Notes: generated by a model not told the origin, from the sequence alone. A DNA stretch of 64,000 bases from Marinobacterium_A aestuariivivens (GCF_042661465.1 NZ_JBHSWE010000001.1:4650001-4714000); one strand, 5' to 3'; shown: positions 33,296 to 44,329, numbered from the stretch's first letter. Made by a program: numbers and translations.

Positions 33296-34303
33296 ATGAA
33301 AATGACTTCCACTTTCGGTGGCACTGCTGCAGTACTTTCCACGCTCGCGCTGGCTGTCCTGTCCACGAACGCGGCCCAGGCCGCCAATCTGAATCCCACC
33401 TTCAGTCTCGATGCCAACGTCGAGCTCGATACCGATGCGATCGACAGCGGCGCAGGCTCCACCGAGTACAGCCAGGGCGGTCGCGTCGAGGCCAACCTGC
33501 GCGGCGAGATCCGCAGCGAGCAATATTTCGTGCGCGGCAAGGGGACCCTGATTCTGGCCAAGGATTCCGACACCCACACCGACGACATGTGGGTGCAGTT
33601 CGGTCAGGACCGATGGGACCTGCAGTTCGGCCGCTTCGAGGGCATCGATCTGTTCCCGAAAGGCAAGGACACCCTGGTGGTCCATGCCGGCGGCGGTCTG
33701 GCCCAGGTGTACGAGGCGAATCTCGTGCGCGGCCGTGCCGGTACCGACGGCGGGCAGATCGCACTGCACCTGCAGGGCGACAGTGGTCTGCGCTTCGAGC
33801 TGAATACTTTGTTTGGAGATGACAACGTTGACGGCACCGATGAGGATGCCGTTTCCGGCGCCAGGCCCGTTATCGTTTACGAGGGTGACGGCTTCTCGGC
33901 CCGTCTGGGTTACGAGTACCAGCAGGTCGACCTGATAGGCGGCGGCGAAATCGAGAAGGAAGGCTTCGGGGCCGGGGCGACATTCAGCCTTGGCGAGGCG
34001 CTGGTCAACCTGAACGCCGCCTGGCTCGACGACCAGACCCAGGGGTCGAATGTCGACGAGGTTCGCAGTTATGGGGCCAACGTGATCTACGGGCGTTTCG
34101 GTGCCGGCCTTATCTATTCCGAAACCGAACTGGCTATCGGACCGGATCCCGATGTCACCACCGCCTACGCCGCCTACACGCTGCCGTTGTTCGATATCGA
34201 CAATGCGAGCGTAACCTTTGCGGTGTCGGGTTCGACGGCGGACAATGTCGGGGTCGATGATTCGGCAACCGGCGTACGGATGCGCCTGAACTACACCTTC
34301 TGA
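33296..34303 (+). CDS. Outer-membrane carbohydrate porin, RafY-like
   Basis: 335 residues. A signal peptide ends near NAAQA (residue 28); the mature protein alternates polar and nonpolar residues in amphipathic strands and ends in the outer-membrane sorting signal NYTF. The overall pattern (GRVEANLRGEIRSEQYF, DDMWVQFGQDRWDLQFGRFEG) fits the glycoporin/RafY group. Within the sucrose locus it should let oligosaccharide cross the outer membrane. It has its own operator palindrome upstream and a strong terminator downstream, so it is a separate transcript. Confidence 0.82.
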   Translation: MKMTSTFGGTAAVLSTLALAVLSTNAAQAANLNPTFSLDANVELDTDAIDSGAGSTEYSQGGRVEANLRGEIRSEQYFVRGKGTLILAKDSDTHTDDMWVQFGQDRWDLQFGRFEGIDLFPKGKDTLVVHAGGGLAQVYEANLVRGRAGTDGGQIALHLQGDSGLRFELNTLFGDDNVDGTDEDAVSGARPVIVYEGDGFSARLGYEYQQVDLIGGGEIEKEGFGAGATFSLGEALVNLNAAWLDDQTQGSNVDEVRSYGANVIYGRFGAGLIYSETELAIGPDPDVTTAYAAYTLPLFDIDNASVTFAVSGSTADNVGVDDSATGVRMRLNYTF

Positions 34304-34384
34304 GGTGGGCGGACCCGTGGCGAACGACCGTCATCAACCGTTGGCCGCGGGGCCCGCAGCAAGCCCTTCATGATTCCTGTTTTC

Positions 34385-34413
34385 GCGAAAGTCCATCGGG
34401 CTTTCGCTTTTTT
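34385..34413 (+). terminator. Intrinsic terminator of the porin gene
   Basis: GCGAAAGTCC-ATC-GGGCTTTCGC, a 10-bp stem with one G-U pair and a 3-base loop, is followed by six T. A textbook rho-independent terminator 82 bases after the porin stop. Confidence 0.92.
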
Positions 34414-34480
34414 ATGTTCAGGACGAACGGTATGCCGCGGGCGCAGGGATGCGCACGACTGCATGGATGCAGGAGTTAGG

Positions 34481-34581
34481 GCGACGCAGGAAGCCAAAGC
34501 CGAGGAGCGGCTCTTACATGGAAGTATTTATCCTGCGGGCACAGGGAGGAAAAGCGACGCAGGATGCCGAAGCCGAAGAGC
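34481..34581 (+). repeat. Two imperfect 28-bp direct repeats
   Basis: Bases 34481-34508 and 34554-34581 match at 25 of 28 positions (start GCGACGCAGGA, end GAGC). They occupy the 311-base gap 34304-34614 after the terminator, just ahead of the LacI remnant. Origin and function unknown; a decayed intergenic repeat is likely. Confidence 0.6.
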
Positions 34582-34614
34582 AGGGACCCGTTGTGAATCC
34601 CAGGTGGTGCTGCA

Positions 34615-35184
34615 ATGAACAATAACAAGAAACTCAGACTTCAGGACATGGCGCAACGCCTTCAGGTGTCGACAGCGACCATTTCCAATGCATTCAACCG
34701 TCCCGATCAGCTTTCCGATGCGCTGCGCCGGCATATCCTCGAGGAGTGTCGGCGGGCCGGCTATGACGGTCCGCGCAACGGCCGGCGCCGGATCCTGGCT
34801 AAAAACCCTCTGGTGGTGCTGGTGCTTCCCGGTGACCTGGCCGGTCTCGCGACGGATGCTGCGCTGCAGGACTTCGTCCTGGGCTTTACCGAGGCGTTGA
34901 ATGACAGCAACTGTGCCCTGCTGCTGCTCTCGGCGCGGGCCGGTCAGGCGATCGGCCGCTACGAAGCTCTGGCCGAAAGTTTCGTCTTCCTGGGCGTGAC
35001 GCCGTCTGGAGAGGTCGTCGAACGTCTCGGGCTGTTGCGCAAACGGGTCCTGACCATTGACCCTGCAACGCAGGGGAGCCTTCCCGGCAACTGGGGCAGC
35101 TCGCGGCACAGCGGTTGCCGGCACTGGCCGATGACAGTGGCCTCTGAATGCCTGTCCTGTCTGTATTTTAGTAAATTTACATAA
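34615..35184 (+). pseudogene. Truncated LacI-family regulator
   Basis: 189 residues as read. The helix-turn-helix is intact (LRLQDMAQRLQVSTATISNA) and the first part of the sugar-binding lobe follows (NPLVVLVLPGDLAG ... RVLTID). Normal LacI proteins are about 330-340 residues; the second lobe is missing. A one-base repair in the G4 run at 35073-35076 gives a more natural continuation (RQLGQLAAQRLPALADD) but still stops at 35147. No remaining half is found before the fructokinase. It may be dead, or a DNA-binding protein without effector control; the palindrome at 33209 is a possible target. Confidence 0.6.
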
Positions 35185-35360
35185 ATATACTTCATTTGGT
35201 CTCGATGCTTGGTTATTATCGGTAAGGTTACCTATAAAAACACAGGTGTTTGTCGTTATGTGTGTTACACCCTTACAACGTCTATCGCGGGGGCTGTCCG
35301 GCTGCAGCGGTGCCGGGTACACTGATGCGTTTAACAGGATTCGCAGACAAGGGGGCGTCC

Positions 35361-36310
35361 ATGTCCATTAAGGTTATTGCCTTTGGCGAAGCACTGATCG
35401 ATATGCTGGCCCGTCCCGTGAGCGACGGCCCTACGTCCTTCGTCGCCCACCCCGGGGGGCACCGGCCAATGTCGCGGTGGGTGTGGCCAAGCTCGGCGGG
35501 GCGGCCTGCTTTCTGGGCCAGGTCGGACAGGATATGTTCGGCGATACGCTGGTACAGACGATGCAGAAATTCGGGGTGGATACCGGTCAGCTGCTGCAGA
35601 CTCCCGATGCCCTGACGGCACTGGCGTTCGTCAGTCTCGACGAGACCGGCGAGCGCAGTTTCGCCTTTTACCGCGACGACAGCGCCGATCTGCTGTACCG
35701 GGCCGAACAGTGTCCCGACAGTTTCCTGCAGGGGCCGGCGCTGTTCCATTGCTGCTCCAACACTCTGACCTGCGATGCCATTCGCGAGAACCATCTGACC
35801 CTGATGGCGCGCGCACGGGCCTCCGGCTGCCTGGTCAGCTTCGACGTCAACTACCGGCACAACCTCTGGCCGCAAGGCGCCGACGCGCGCGAGCCGATCT
35901 GGAAGGCGATGGCGGCATCCGATCTGGTGAAGATCAGTCGCGAAGAGCTCGAAGCCCTGTACGGGCAAGACGATACCCTGGTGTCCCGCCTGCTGGACAG
36001 CGGTGTAGGGCTGCTGCTGATCACCGACGGCGGCGAACCGCTGGAGGCGCACTGGTCCGGCGGCTCGCTGCGCCTGAACCCGCCGCAGACCCAGGTCGTC
36101 GACAGCACGGCGGCCGGAGACTCTTTCGTCGCCGGTCTGCTGTTCCAGCTGGCGACTCAGAACATCGGTCATGCCGCTTTCGCCGACTGGGTGCGCGATG
36201 AAGCGCGCCTGACCGCGGCACTGCAGTTCGCCAGCCGCTGCGGTGCCCTGACCGTCGGCCGCTATGGCGCTTTCGAAGCGCTGCCGGTGGCTTTCGAACT
36301 CGGTCTCTGA
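35361..36310 (+). CDS. Fructokinase, PfkB family, one frameshift
   Basis: 316 residues after one base is restored in the G6 run at 35454-35459 (junction HPGGAPANVAVGVAKLGG, the PfkB N-terminal signature). The C-terminal ATP/active-site motif reads DSTAAGDSFVAG, with catalytic Asp in AAGD. Phosphorylates free fructose, here both from the GH32 enzyme and from FrcBCA uptake. ATG 35361 follows GGGGGCG. Gene location at the end of the sucrose locus supports the substrate; other ketoses are possible. Confidence 0.86.
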
Positions 36311-36335
36311 TTCGCTGTAGTAGCCAAGACCTGTC

Positions 36336-36383
36336 GCGAACGGGCCTCGTGCCGGACCGTTCGCAGCGAGGGCGTGGCTCCCA
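36336..36383. repeat. REP-like palindrome
   Basis: Inner arms GCGAACGG (36336-36343) and CCGTTCGC (36357-36364), with an outer GTGGGAGC-type end read on the minus strand near 36376-36383. Fills the gap between the fructokinase and the cyclase gene. Confidence 0.6.
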
Positions 36384-36558
36384 CGGGGGCGGTAGTACTT
36401 GCCGCCAGGCGGAGCCTGCCGTCATCCTCGCCGCCAACCGGCTGACCAGCCCCGATGCCCGCTATACTGATGCCATAAACACTTGCCCTCGAATACCGGA
36501 CAGCCATCGTTGCCGGGAGGATGTCTCGAGGGCGCCAGCCATCTGGCGATGAGGTGAT

Positions 36559-39500
36559 ATGCGCTGCCAGCAATGCGGGGTCGAGAGCCCTGGCAATCCT
36601 GATACCTGTCCCGCCTGTGACGCGGTTCAGCCCCGGCGCTGTGGCAACTGTGGCCATGCATGCGCCGTGGATGCAAAGTTCTGCAGTGAATGTGGCGCAC
36701 CGCTGGCCAATGGCGGGACGGTGGCGCCGGTTCAATATACCCCGGCATACCTGGCCGAGCGAATAAGGGCCGAGAAAGCCGCGATGCTGGCCCGGGGTGC
36801 CGCCGACGGCGAGCGCAAGACCATCACCATGCTGTTCTCGGATCTGGCAGATTCCACCGAGCTGATTCAGTACCTGGATGCCGAAGAGGCTCAGCAACTG
36901 CTCGATCCGGTGCTCAAGCTGATGATGGAGGCGGTGCACCATTACGAGGGCTATGTCGCCAAATCCCTCGGCGACGGCATTCTGGCGCTCTTCGGGGCGC
37001 CCATCGCCCACGAGGACCATGCCCGGCGTGCACTCTATGCGGCGCTGCGCATGCAGCACAGCATGGATGAACTGGCCGAACGCATCGAACGGGAAAAGGG
37101 CCTGCAGTTGCGGCTGAGGATCGGCATCCACAGTGGCGAGGTGGTGGTGCGGTCTATCCATACCGAGGATCTGCATACCGACTATGACCCGGTTGGACGC
37201 TCGATCCATATAGCATCCAGGATGGAAACCGCCGCTTCGCCAGGTGCCATTGTCGTCAGCGAATACAGCTATCGGCTGACGCAGGGTTATTTCGAGTTCC
37301 GGGCCCTGGGGCCCACCCGTGTCAAGGGTGTGGCCGAACCCATCCAGATCTACGAGTTGCTGGGAGTCGGACCACTGCGCACCCGGTTGCAGGTCTCGGT
37401 CAGCCGGGGGCTGGTACCCTTCTTCGGTCGTCAGCAGGAGTTGAGCTGCCTGCAGGCATTGCTGGATCGCATGCTGGCAGGCCAGGGACAGCTCGTCGCT
37501 GTGAGGGGCGAACCGGGTGTCGGCAAGTCGCGACTGCTGCTCGAATTCAAGCGCAGCGTCTCGGACGACTGCCTGGTCCTTGAAACCTTTTCGGTGTCTC
37601 ACACCCGGACCTTTGCCTGCTGGCCCCTGATCGGTCTGCTGAATCAGTATTTTGATCTCGCTCCCCGGGACGATGCACGCCGGCGACACGAGAAGATCGG
37701 TGCCAAGGTGGCGGCACTCGATGCCTCCCTGGAGCAGGGCTTGCCCTACCTGCAATTTTTGCTGGCGGGGGCAGGGGACAACTCGCCACTGTTGCACCTG
37801 GACCCACAGACCCGGCGTGAACGCACCTTCGAGGCGATCAGGCAGCTGTTGCTGGCACAAAGCAGGCAAAGGCCACTGGTGCTGATATTCGAAGACCTGC
37901 AATGGCTCGATAGCGAAACCCAGGCGTTTCTCGAATTGCTCGTCGGCGCACTGGAAGGGCATCGGCTGATGCTGCTGGTGAACTACCGGCCGGAATATCG
38001 GGATCAGTGGCTGGGAAAAAGCGGTTCAACGCGGTTGCAGCTCGAGCCCCTCGCCCAGTCGGATGCCGAGGGGCTTTTGCAATCGCTGCTGGGCAGCGCG
38101 CCCGAGCTGATGCCGGTCGCCCGCCGTATTCTGGAAAAGACCGAGGGCAATCCGTTTTTCATCGAGGAGGTCGTTCAGACGCTGGCCGAAGAGCAGGTGC
38201 TGGTGGGCCGGCGGGGCCACTACCGTCTCGGTACCTCCGCCGGCGACCTGCAGCTGCCGATGACGGTGCAGGGGGTGCTGGCGGCGCGCATCGATCGCCT
38301 GCCACCGGACAGCAAGGCGCTGTTGCAGGTACTGGCGGTAATCGGCAAGGCCTTGCCCTTCGGCCTGGTGCGGCAGGTAACCGGCGAGAGCCACGATGAC
38401 CTGATGCTGTTGCTGAATCGTTTACAGGACGCCGACTTCATCTATTCGATACCGGCCTTCCCGGAACAGGAGTTCGCGTTCAAGCATGCGCTGACGCTGG
38501 AGGTGGCCTACCGCTCCCTGCTGAACGAGCGGCGCAGCGATCTGCATGAACGCACGGCCCGGGCCATCGAAAGCCGGTACCGGGACCGCCTGGACGAGCA
38601 CTACGGCGAGCTGGCCCATCATTACGGTCGCAGCGGCAACACCGACAAGGCGATCGAATATCTGCAGCTGGCCGGCCAGCAGGCGGTCCAGCGATACGCC
38701 AACAGTGAAGCGATCGCGCAGCTGTCCAAAGCCCTCGAGCTGATCGGATCGCTGCCGGAGTCGCCGCAGCGGGACAGCCTGGAACTGGCGGCACGGCTGA
38801 CGTCGGGACCCGCGCTGATGGCGACCCGGGGCTATGCGGCCGCCGAAGTCGAAAGCACCTACAGCCGGGCCTTGCAGCTGTGCCGCCAGGTGGGCGCGCC
38901 GCCGCAGCTGTTTCCGGCGCTGCTGGGGCTGCGCACCTTCTATCATGTGCGCGGCGAGCTGCCGGTTGCTCGTGAGCTGAGCGAGCAGCTGGTGCGGCTG
39001 GCCAGGAAGCGGGCGACGACGAGCGCCAGCTCGAGGCGCATCGGGCGCTCGGAACCGTGCTGTTCAACCTGGGAGAGCTGGACCTGGCCCGCGCCGAGCT
39101 GGCGCAGGCACTGGCACTCTACGATCCGCAGCACTCTCAGCGCCATGTGTTCTATTACGGCGTCGATTCCGGGATCTTCAGCCTGTTCTATATGGCCTGG
39201 GTACTCTGGTACCAGGGCTATCCCGAGCAGTCACTGGAAAAAAGCAACGAGGGACTGGCGCTGGCCGAGAGGCTCGATTACCCCTTTATCCGGGTGGTGT
39301 CATTGGTGTTCGATGCCGAAACCCACCTGCTGCGCCGGGATCTGCGTCAGACCCAGGAGCGGGCCGAAGCGGCGATCGCACAGGCACAGGCACATGGATT
39401 CCCGATCTGGAACCTCTGGGGTCGGGTGCTGCGGGGATGGGCGCTGGCGCAGCAGGGCGAGCACGAGGCCGGTATTGCCGAAATCCGCCAGGGCCTGGCG

Positions 39501-39941
39501 GCCGACCGGGCGGCCGGTGCCGAGCTGTGGCGTCCCTATTTCCTCTCGTTGCTGCTCGAGGCGCTGGTCGAAGCCGGCCGGCTGGATGAAGCCCGTGACT
39601 GCCTGAACGAGGCCCATACCTCCCTCGACGCGACGGAAGGCCACCTCTATGAATCCGAGCTCTATCGGCTGGAGGGGCAACTGATCCTGAAACAGAGCAA
39701 AGACGCGGCTGCAGCGCAGGCGTGCTTCGAGAAGGCGGTTATCATTGCCCGCAGCCAGGGTGCCCGATCACTCGAGCTGAGAGCGATCACCTGCCTGGCC
39801 CGCCTGCTGCAAGAGCAGGGCAGACCCTCCGACGCCAGGCAGTTGCTGGAACCGGTGCTGCAAGGGTTCAGCGAAGGGCAGGAAACCGCCGATCTCCGGA
39901 GGGCGTCTTCCTTGCTTTGCGAACGGGCAGAATCAGGCTGA
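36559..39941 (+). CDS. Zinc-ribbon / class III nucleotidyl cyclase / AAA ATPase / TPR protein, one frameshift
   Basis: 1127 residues after one base is restored in the G3 run at 39011-39013 (junction ARKRGDDERQLEAHRALG). Two CxxC zinc ribbons (C3/C6/C17/C20 and C28/C31/C42/C45); class III cyclase domain about 85-270 with metal Asp D95 (LFSDLADST) and D139 (KSLGDGILALFG); an AAA/STAND-type ATPase with GEPGVGKS near 317 and ILIFEDLQWLDSE-like Walker B; then TPR-like helices to the end. The cyclase motif reads IHIASRM where many active cyclases have VNxAAR, so the usual Asn is His, a change common in this ATPase-fused subgroup. Soluble; probably a signalling scaffold. Activity uncertain. Confidence 0.82.
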
Positions 39942-40060
39942 AACGTCCTGTCATGTCTAGGCGCTGTTCGGATTGGGCGCTACGGACAATTGCGCTTCGG
40001 ATTTGGCAATTCTTCAACCGTGGTTTCGGCGCCACCTGTATCGCCTTGGGCGCTGCTTGA

Positions 40061-41131
40061 TCACCTGCGCTGGAATGGCCAGAACGCAAAACCGCCGCTG
40101 TAGGCCACCATCACCGGAAAGGTCACGGCCAGCATGGCTGATGCCAGCCAAAGTTCAAGCTGGTATAGAGGCCCTCCTGCCGACAGACCTCCGGTGATCC
40201 AGGCGCCGGCCCGGGCGTAGAGACCCTGCGTCATTGCTGCCAGCACAGTACTGATGGCCGCCAGCCCGATGCCCCGCAGTGGCTGCGGGATCGAGTGAAG
40301 AAGACGGTTCTGAAACAGCAGCAAAATGATGAACTCGCCGAACAGCAGCGGCACCGGTACCCGCACCAGGTACTCGACGACATCCAGCTGCAGCACGTTG
40401 ACACCGATGTACCAAATCAGTCCGGTCCAGACCAGCACCAGACTGCCCGCCAGCAATCCGAACAGCGGTTGCCGGTTCAACAAGGGCCAGCGCTGTGCAA
40501 TTGACCTCAGGGGCCAAAAATCGAACAATACCCATGCCATGATGAGCGCGGCGGTTGTTACGGCAAATGAGAGTGCATCCCAGGCATCGAATCCACCGTG
40601 CGGATCGAGCTCGGCGATATAAAAGGGCGCGTTCTGCAGCTCCTGGAAGTCGAAGGCATGCTGAAACAGCCCCCAGGCCAGGGAATAGGCCAGAAGCAGG
40701 GTTCCCAAGCCGGTTGCCGCTGGATGGCGGACCCATCCGGCCAAAGGCCAGCACTGAAACTGCACCAGCAGCCAGAGGGTGGTGACCACGCTAAGGATCA
40801 CATACATCAGGGAAAAAGGTGATGGGGGCGTGATACCGCCGCCTGCAACATGGAGACCGAGAGGCGCGACGACGAGCGCGGAGAGGGCAAGAATCAGCAG
40901 GCTGACGAGGCCCTTCGTGGGCTGCCCGAGACGTGACAGCCACAGGGGATAATCGTAATGCCACACCAGGCTCAACACCATATGCATCGGAGTCGTGCAG
41001 ATCACGGTAAAGGCGACCCAGCTGCCAAAGGTTTCGGCATCGAACAGACTGCAGATGAACAGTGAAACCGGAATGCAGATCAGGGTCGAAAGTCCGCCCA
41101 GCAGAGGTTGTGCGATCGTACGGTAGCTCAT
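40061..41131 (-). CDS. Polytopic membrane protein of unknown function
   Basis: 356 residues, about ten hydrophobic segments and almost no soluble domain; starts MSYRTIAQPLLGGLSTLICI. I do not recognise the family; the N-terminal part vaguely recalls polysaccharide-flippase-like folds. It begins 64 bases after the corrected stop of the TRAP large permease on the same strand and may be the last gene of that operon, which is unusual because TRAP systems need no third membrane protein. Confidence 0.7.
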   Translation of the reverse strand: MSYRTIAQPLLGGLSTLICIPVSLFICSLFDAETFGSWVAFTVICTTPMHMVLSLVWHYDYPLWLSRLGQPTKGLVSLLILALSALVVAPLGLHVAGGGITPPSPFSLMYVILSVVTTLWLLVQFQCWPLAGWVRHPAATGLGTLLLAYSLAWGLFQHAFDFQELQNAPFYIAELDPHGGFDAWDALSFAVTTAALIMAWVLFDFWPLRSIAQRWPLLNRQPLFGLLAGSLVLVWTGLIWYIGVNVLQLDVVEYLVRVPVPLLFGEFIILLLFQNRLLHSIPQPLRGIGLAAISTVLAAMTQGLYARAGAWITGGLSAGGPLYQLELWLASAMLAVTFPVMVAYSGGFAFWPFQRR

Positions 41132-41195
41132 GTATCCATCGGGTATCGTCGGGGCAGGCGTGACCGGGTCGCCGTCGGCGACCCAGGGCGCTGGA

Positions 41196-42530
41196 TCAGA
41201 ACCAGCGATTGATATAGACCAGGTGTGGCCAGGCAGTCAGCAGCACCAGCACGAACACCATCATCAGCGCGAAGGGCATCGCACCGATGAAGACATCGCC
41301 AAGGGTTATGCGCTGATCGTCCAGGCAGCCCTTGATTACGAAGCAGGCCATGCCCAGGGGGTGTCAGCAGGCCGACCTCGACGGCGATGACCGTCAGGAT
41401 ACCGAACCAGACCGGGTCGGCGCCAAAGCCCAGCATGATCGGCAGGAACAGCGGCACCATGATCAGGATGATGGACACCGAGTCGATGATCGTGCCCAGC
41501 AGCAGTACCACGGCGACATAGAGCAGCAGTACGAGCAGGAAGCTGTCGGTTGCGGACTGCATCAGGCTGGCAATTTCCACCGGGACGCCGGCAATGGCGA
41601 GCGCACGGCTGTACATGGTTGCGGCGATGATCAGAAAGCAGACGGATGCGGTGATATGCCCGGTTTCCAGCAACACGCGCCAGAAACCACGGAGGCTGAG
41701 CTTCCTGCGGACGATGGCCAGAGCCAGGGCACCCAGGGCGCCCACGGCACCGGCTTCGGTCGGGGTGAAGATGCCACCGTAGATCCCCCGAGTACGACAA
41801 AGATCAGAGCGGCCAGGGGCAGCAGTTTCACCAGAATGGTGCCGGCCGATTGGACCGGCGGCTCGGTGTCCGGTGCCTGGGACTCGACAAACCGACCGGA
41901 GCGGTCGTAGACGAAGGATGGCAGAAAATAGGCCATGCCGATGATGCCCAGGCAGTAGACCACCGACAGCAGTATGCCCGGGCCGATACCGGCAAAGAAC
42001 ATCATGCCGATCGATTGCTCCGTGAGTATCGCGAAGATGATCAGCAGAATACTGGGTGGAATCAGCATCCCCAGTACCGAGCTGCCGGCGACGGTTCCGA
42101 CGGCGAAGCGCGGGTGATAGCCCAGGCGCAGCATTTCGGGTACCGCAACGCGGGTGAAAACGGCCGCCGAAGCGATCGAGACGCCGGTCACCGCGGCGAA
42201 TACGGCGTTGGAGCTGACCGTCGCCAGCCCGAGGCCGCCGCGGATCCGGCGCAGAAAGTAATCGCCGACGTCATAGGCATCGCGCCCGACGTCGGATACG
42301 CTCATGATCAGCCCCATCAGTACGAAAAGGGGGATGACGGCAAACGTCTGGTCGGCGATGCTGTCCGCTGCCGACAACGTCAGCAGCTTGACAGCCAGCA
42401 TCAGGTTGCCCTTGAGCACGACCACGAGTCCGAAGGAAACCAGGCTGAGCGCAATTGCCACGTACATGCCTGCATAGATCAGTGCCACTATGGCGACAAC
42501 CGACAGCAGGCCCAGTTCAAGTCCAGTCAT
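41196..42530 (-). CDS. dctM: TRAP transporter large permease DctM, two frameshifts
   Basis: 445 residues after restoring one base in the C5 run at 41785-41789 (junction GGIYGGIFTPTEAGAVG) and two bases in the G5 run at 41357-41361 (junction LTPPLGMACFVIKG). The corrected end is WPHLVYINRWF at 41196. About twelve helices; GMLIPPSILLIIF and TPTEAGA are DctM signatures. Ion-coupled inner-membrane component. ATG 42530 (MTGLELGLLSV) is used rather than the longer extension. Confidence 0.83.
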
Positions 42531-42555
42531 ACTGGTAATCCCGTAGTTAAGAGGC

Positions 42556-43119
42556 TCACTGACCGGCGCTCCGAATCGCTTTGAGATGACGTAGCGCAAG
42601 CACGAAGAACTGAATCGATGCCAGGGTGGCGCCGATCAGGAGTATGGCTTCGAGCGGCCAGGTGGGCGCCGTGAAGATGCCGATATTGCCCTTGTAGTAA
42701 CCGGCGTTCCAGGCATCGATCAGCCGTGGCGCCTGACCGTAGACGATGATGGCCAACACCAGGCCACCGGCCAGGTCGAAGGCAGCGCGCAGTGCCAGGT
42801 TCAGGCGCCGGGCCCGGCGCTCCAGTAGACCCAGAAGGGTGTCGGAGCGGGTCAGGCGGCCGGCTGCGATCGCGTGGGCCAGTTGCAGGTAGACGACGGC
42901 GACGATGCCCATTTCCGTCAGTTCGAGAGTGCCGTCCAGCGGCGTATCGGCGAGCCAGCGGCCGAAGACATCGAGGTTCACGATTACCATCATTGCCAGC
43001 ACGATAACGGCGCCGAGGGTATCCATGCCAACGACCATTGGCGTCAGCAACTTCGTCGCCTGACGGTTGTTCGGAAGCGGCTCAGCCGCTTCGGAATCCT
43101 GGGTAGATTGCTTTTTCAT
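42556..43119 (-). CDS. dctQ: TRAP transporter small permease DctQ
   Basis: 187 residues, four helices, with the family pattern NLDVFGRWLADTPLDGTLEL and a Trp-rich third segment. ATG 43119 (MKKQSTQDSEA) is used; the upstream extension overlaps the binding-protein gene. Lies between dctP and dctM as usual. Confidence 0.85.
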   Translation of the reverse strand: MKKQSTQDSEAAEPLPNNRQATKLLTPMVVGMDTLGAVIVLAMMVIVNLDVFGRWLADTPLDGTLELTEMGIVAVVYLQLAHAIAAGRLTRSDTLLGLLERRARRLNLALRAAFDLAGGLVLAIIVYGQAPRLIDAWNAGYYKGNIGIFTAPTWPLEAILLIGATLASIQFFVLALRHLKAIRSAGQ

Positions 43120-43148
43120 AAGCTGATTCCCGTTCGCAACGGAAGGCG

Positions 43149-44261
43149 CTATTCCTGGTCCCACTGGCGGGCGATGGGCTGATCGGCCTCGCGCATGGCG
43201 TTCATGTAGTCGGTCAGAATCGCCTTGCCGGGGATGCCCTGGGCTTCCATCTGTTCGGCCCATTCCTGCGCCAGATTCGGCAGTGTCTTAGCCCATTGCA
43301 GTCGTTCGGCATCATCGATGTTGGTGACGGTACCGCCCTTGGACTTGAAGGTCTCAATCGCCACCTCGCCCAGTTCACGGGCAAAGTTGCCAAGATCCAC
43401 GCCATACTGTTTTGCGGCTGCCTGCATCGCATTTTTGACTTCATCCGGCAGGCGATCCCAGGCCTGCTGATTGACGTTGATGGTATAGGTATTGGCGCCA
43501 CCGAGATTGGCATTGAAGTAATAGGGGCAGACCTCGTAAAACTTGAGCGAGACCACGGATTCGCCCCAGACCAGCATCGCATCCATCACGCCGGTTTCGA
43601 CCATCTGATAAAAATTGCCCAGACTCCCGGAGACCCCGACTGAACCTACCGGCTGCACCCAGCGCAGATTGGGACCGATACCTCCGACTTTCAGGCCTTC
43701 GAAATCACTGAGCGACTCGATCGGCTTGGCGGAACAGAGGACGTAGTTGTCGGCGATGCCGCTGGCGGACAGCGTCACCTGATTGAAGCGATCCCAGGTT
43801 TCATTGAACGCCGGATATTTTTCCACCAGGCCGTCGAGCACCTTGTGGATCAGCACCAGGTCAGTGGTCGTGAAAGGGGTGACATAGCCGATCTTGTACA
43901 GCGGAATCTTGTCGCTGTGAATCGCCGTGACGATGACGCCGACATCGGCCAGCCCGACCTCCAGCGCTTCCAGCTCACCGCCGGGCTTGGCCAGGGTGCC
44001 GGAAAAGGCCTCCTGCCAGTTCACCTTGTAGTTGCCGGTTTCGGCCAGCCGGGCGTCGACGCCGGGCATGAAGCTCTCCTGCAGCAGCTTGACCGCGGCC
44101 ACGGTCGGCGAGAAGCCCGACACGATGCTCAGGTCGATCTCTTCGGTCGCCTGGGCGGACGGCATGTGCAGCGCTGCCAGGGCGGCCAGCGACAGGGCGG
44201 CGCCGCCGAGAAAGTTGCGGAATCGGTTCTTAAAATTAACGCTATGGGTCTTCGGAGTCAT
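43149..44261 (-). CDS. dctP: TRAP transporter solute-binding protein, TAXI-like subgroup possible
   Basis: 370 residues, signal peptide to about AQA (residue 38), then IDLSIVSGFSPTVAAVKLL, and SLSDFEGLKVGGIGPNLRW, the substrate-carboxylate region of TRAP receptors. QMVETGVMDAMLVWGES is the usual helix after it. The family binds organic acids; the particular substrate is not deducible. It follows an OsmC gene, in an operon preceded by a LacI-type operator. Confidence 0.85.
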   Translation of the reverse strand: MTPKTHSVNFKNRFRNFLGGAALSLAALAALHMPSAQATEEIDLSIVSGFSPTVAAVKLLQESFMPGVDARLAETGNYKVNWQEAFSGTLAKPGGELEALEVGLADVGVIVTAIHSDKIPLYKIGYVTPFTTTDLVLIHKVLDGLVEKYPAFNETWDRFNQVTLSASGIADNYVLCSAKPIESLSDFEGLKVGGIGPNLRWVQPVGSVGVSGSLGNFYQMVETGVMDAMLVWGESVVSLKFYEVCPYYFNANLGGANTYTINVNQQAWDRLPDEVKNAMQAAAKQYGVDLGNFARELGEVAIETFKSKGGTVTNIDDAERLQWAKTLPNLAQEWAEQMEAQGIPGKAILTDYMNAMREADQPIARQWDQE

Positions 44262-44329
44262 AGGTGTTCCCTTTATTGTTGTATCGTATTGGTGCTGATC
44301 GTCGGATGGCGCCTGTTCAAGCTGGCTGA

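Noticed and set aside
33821..33832. GACAACGTTGAC inside the porin as a further sucrose operator
   Set aside because: One arm is broken and it encodes a plain Asp-Asn-Val-Asp stretch; a single imperfect match in coding sequence is expected by chance.
34615..35184. Full-length LacI gene hidden by a frameshift
   Set aside because: Repairing the G4 run at 35073 improves local sequence but a stop follows at 35147 and no C-terminal lobe is found before 35361.
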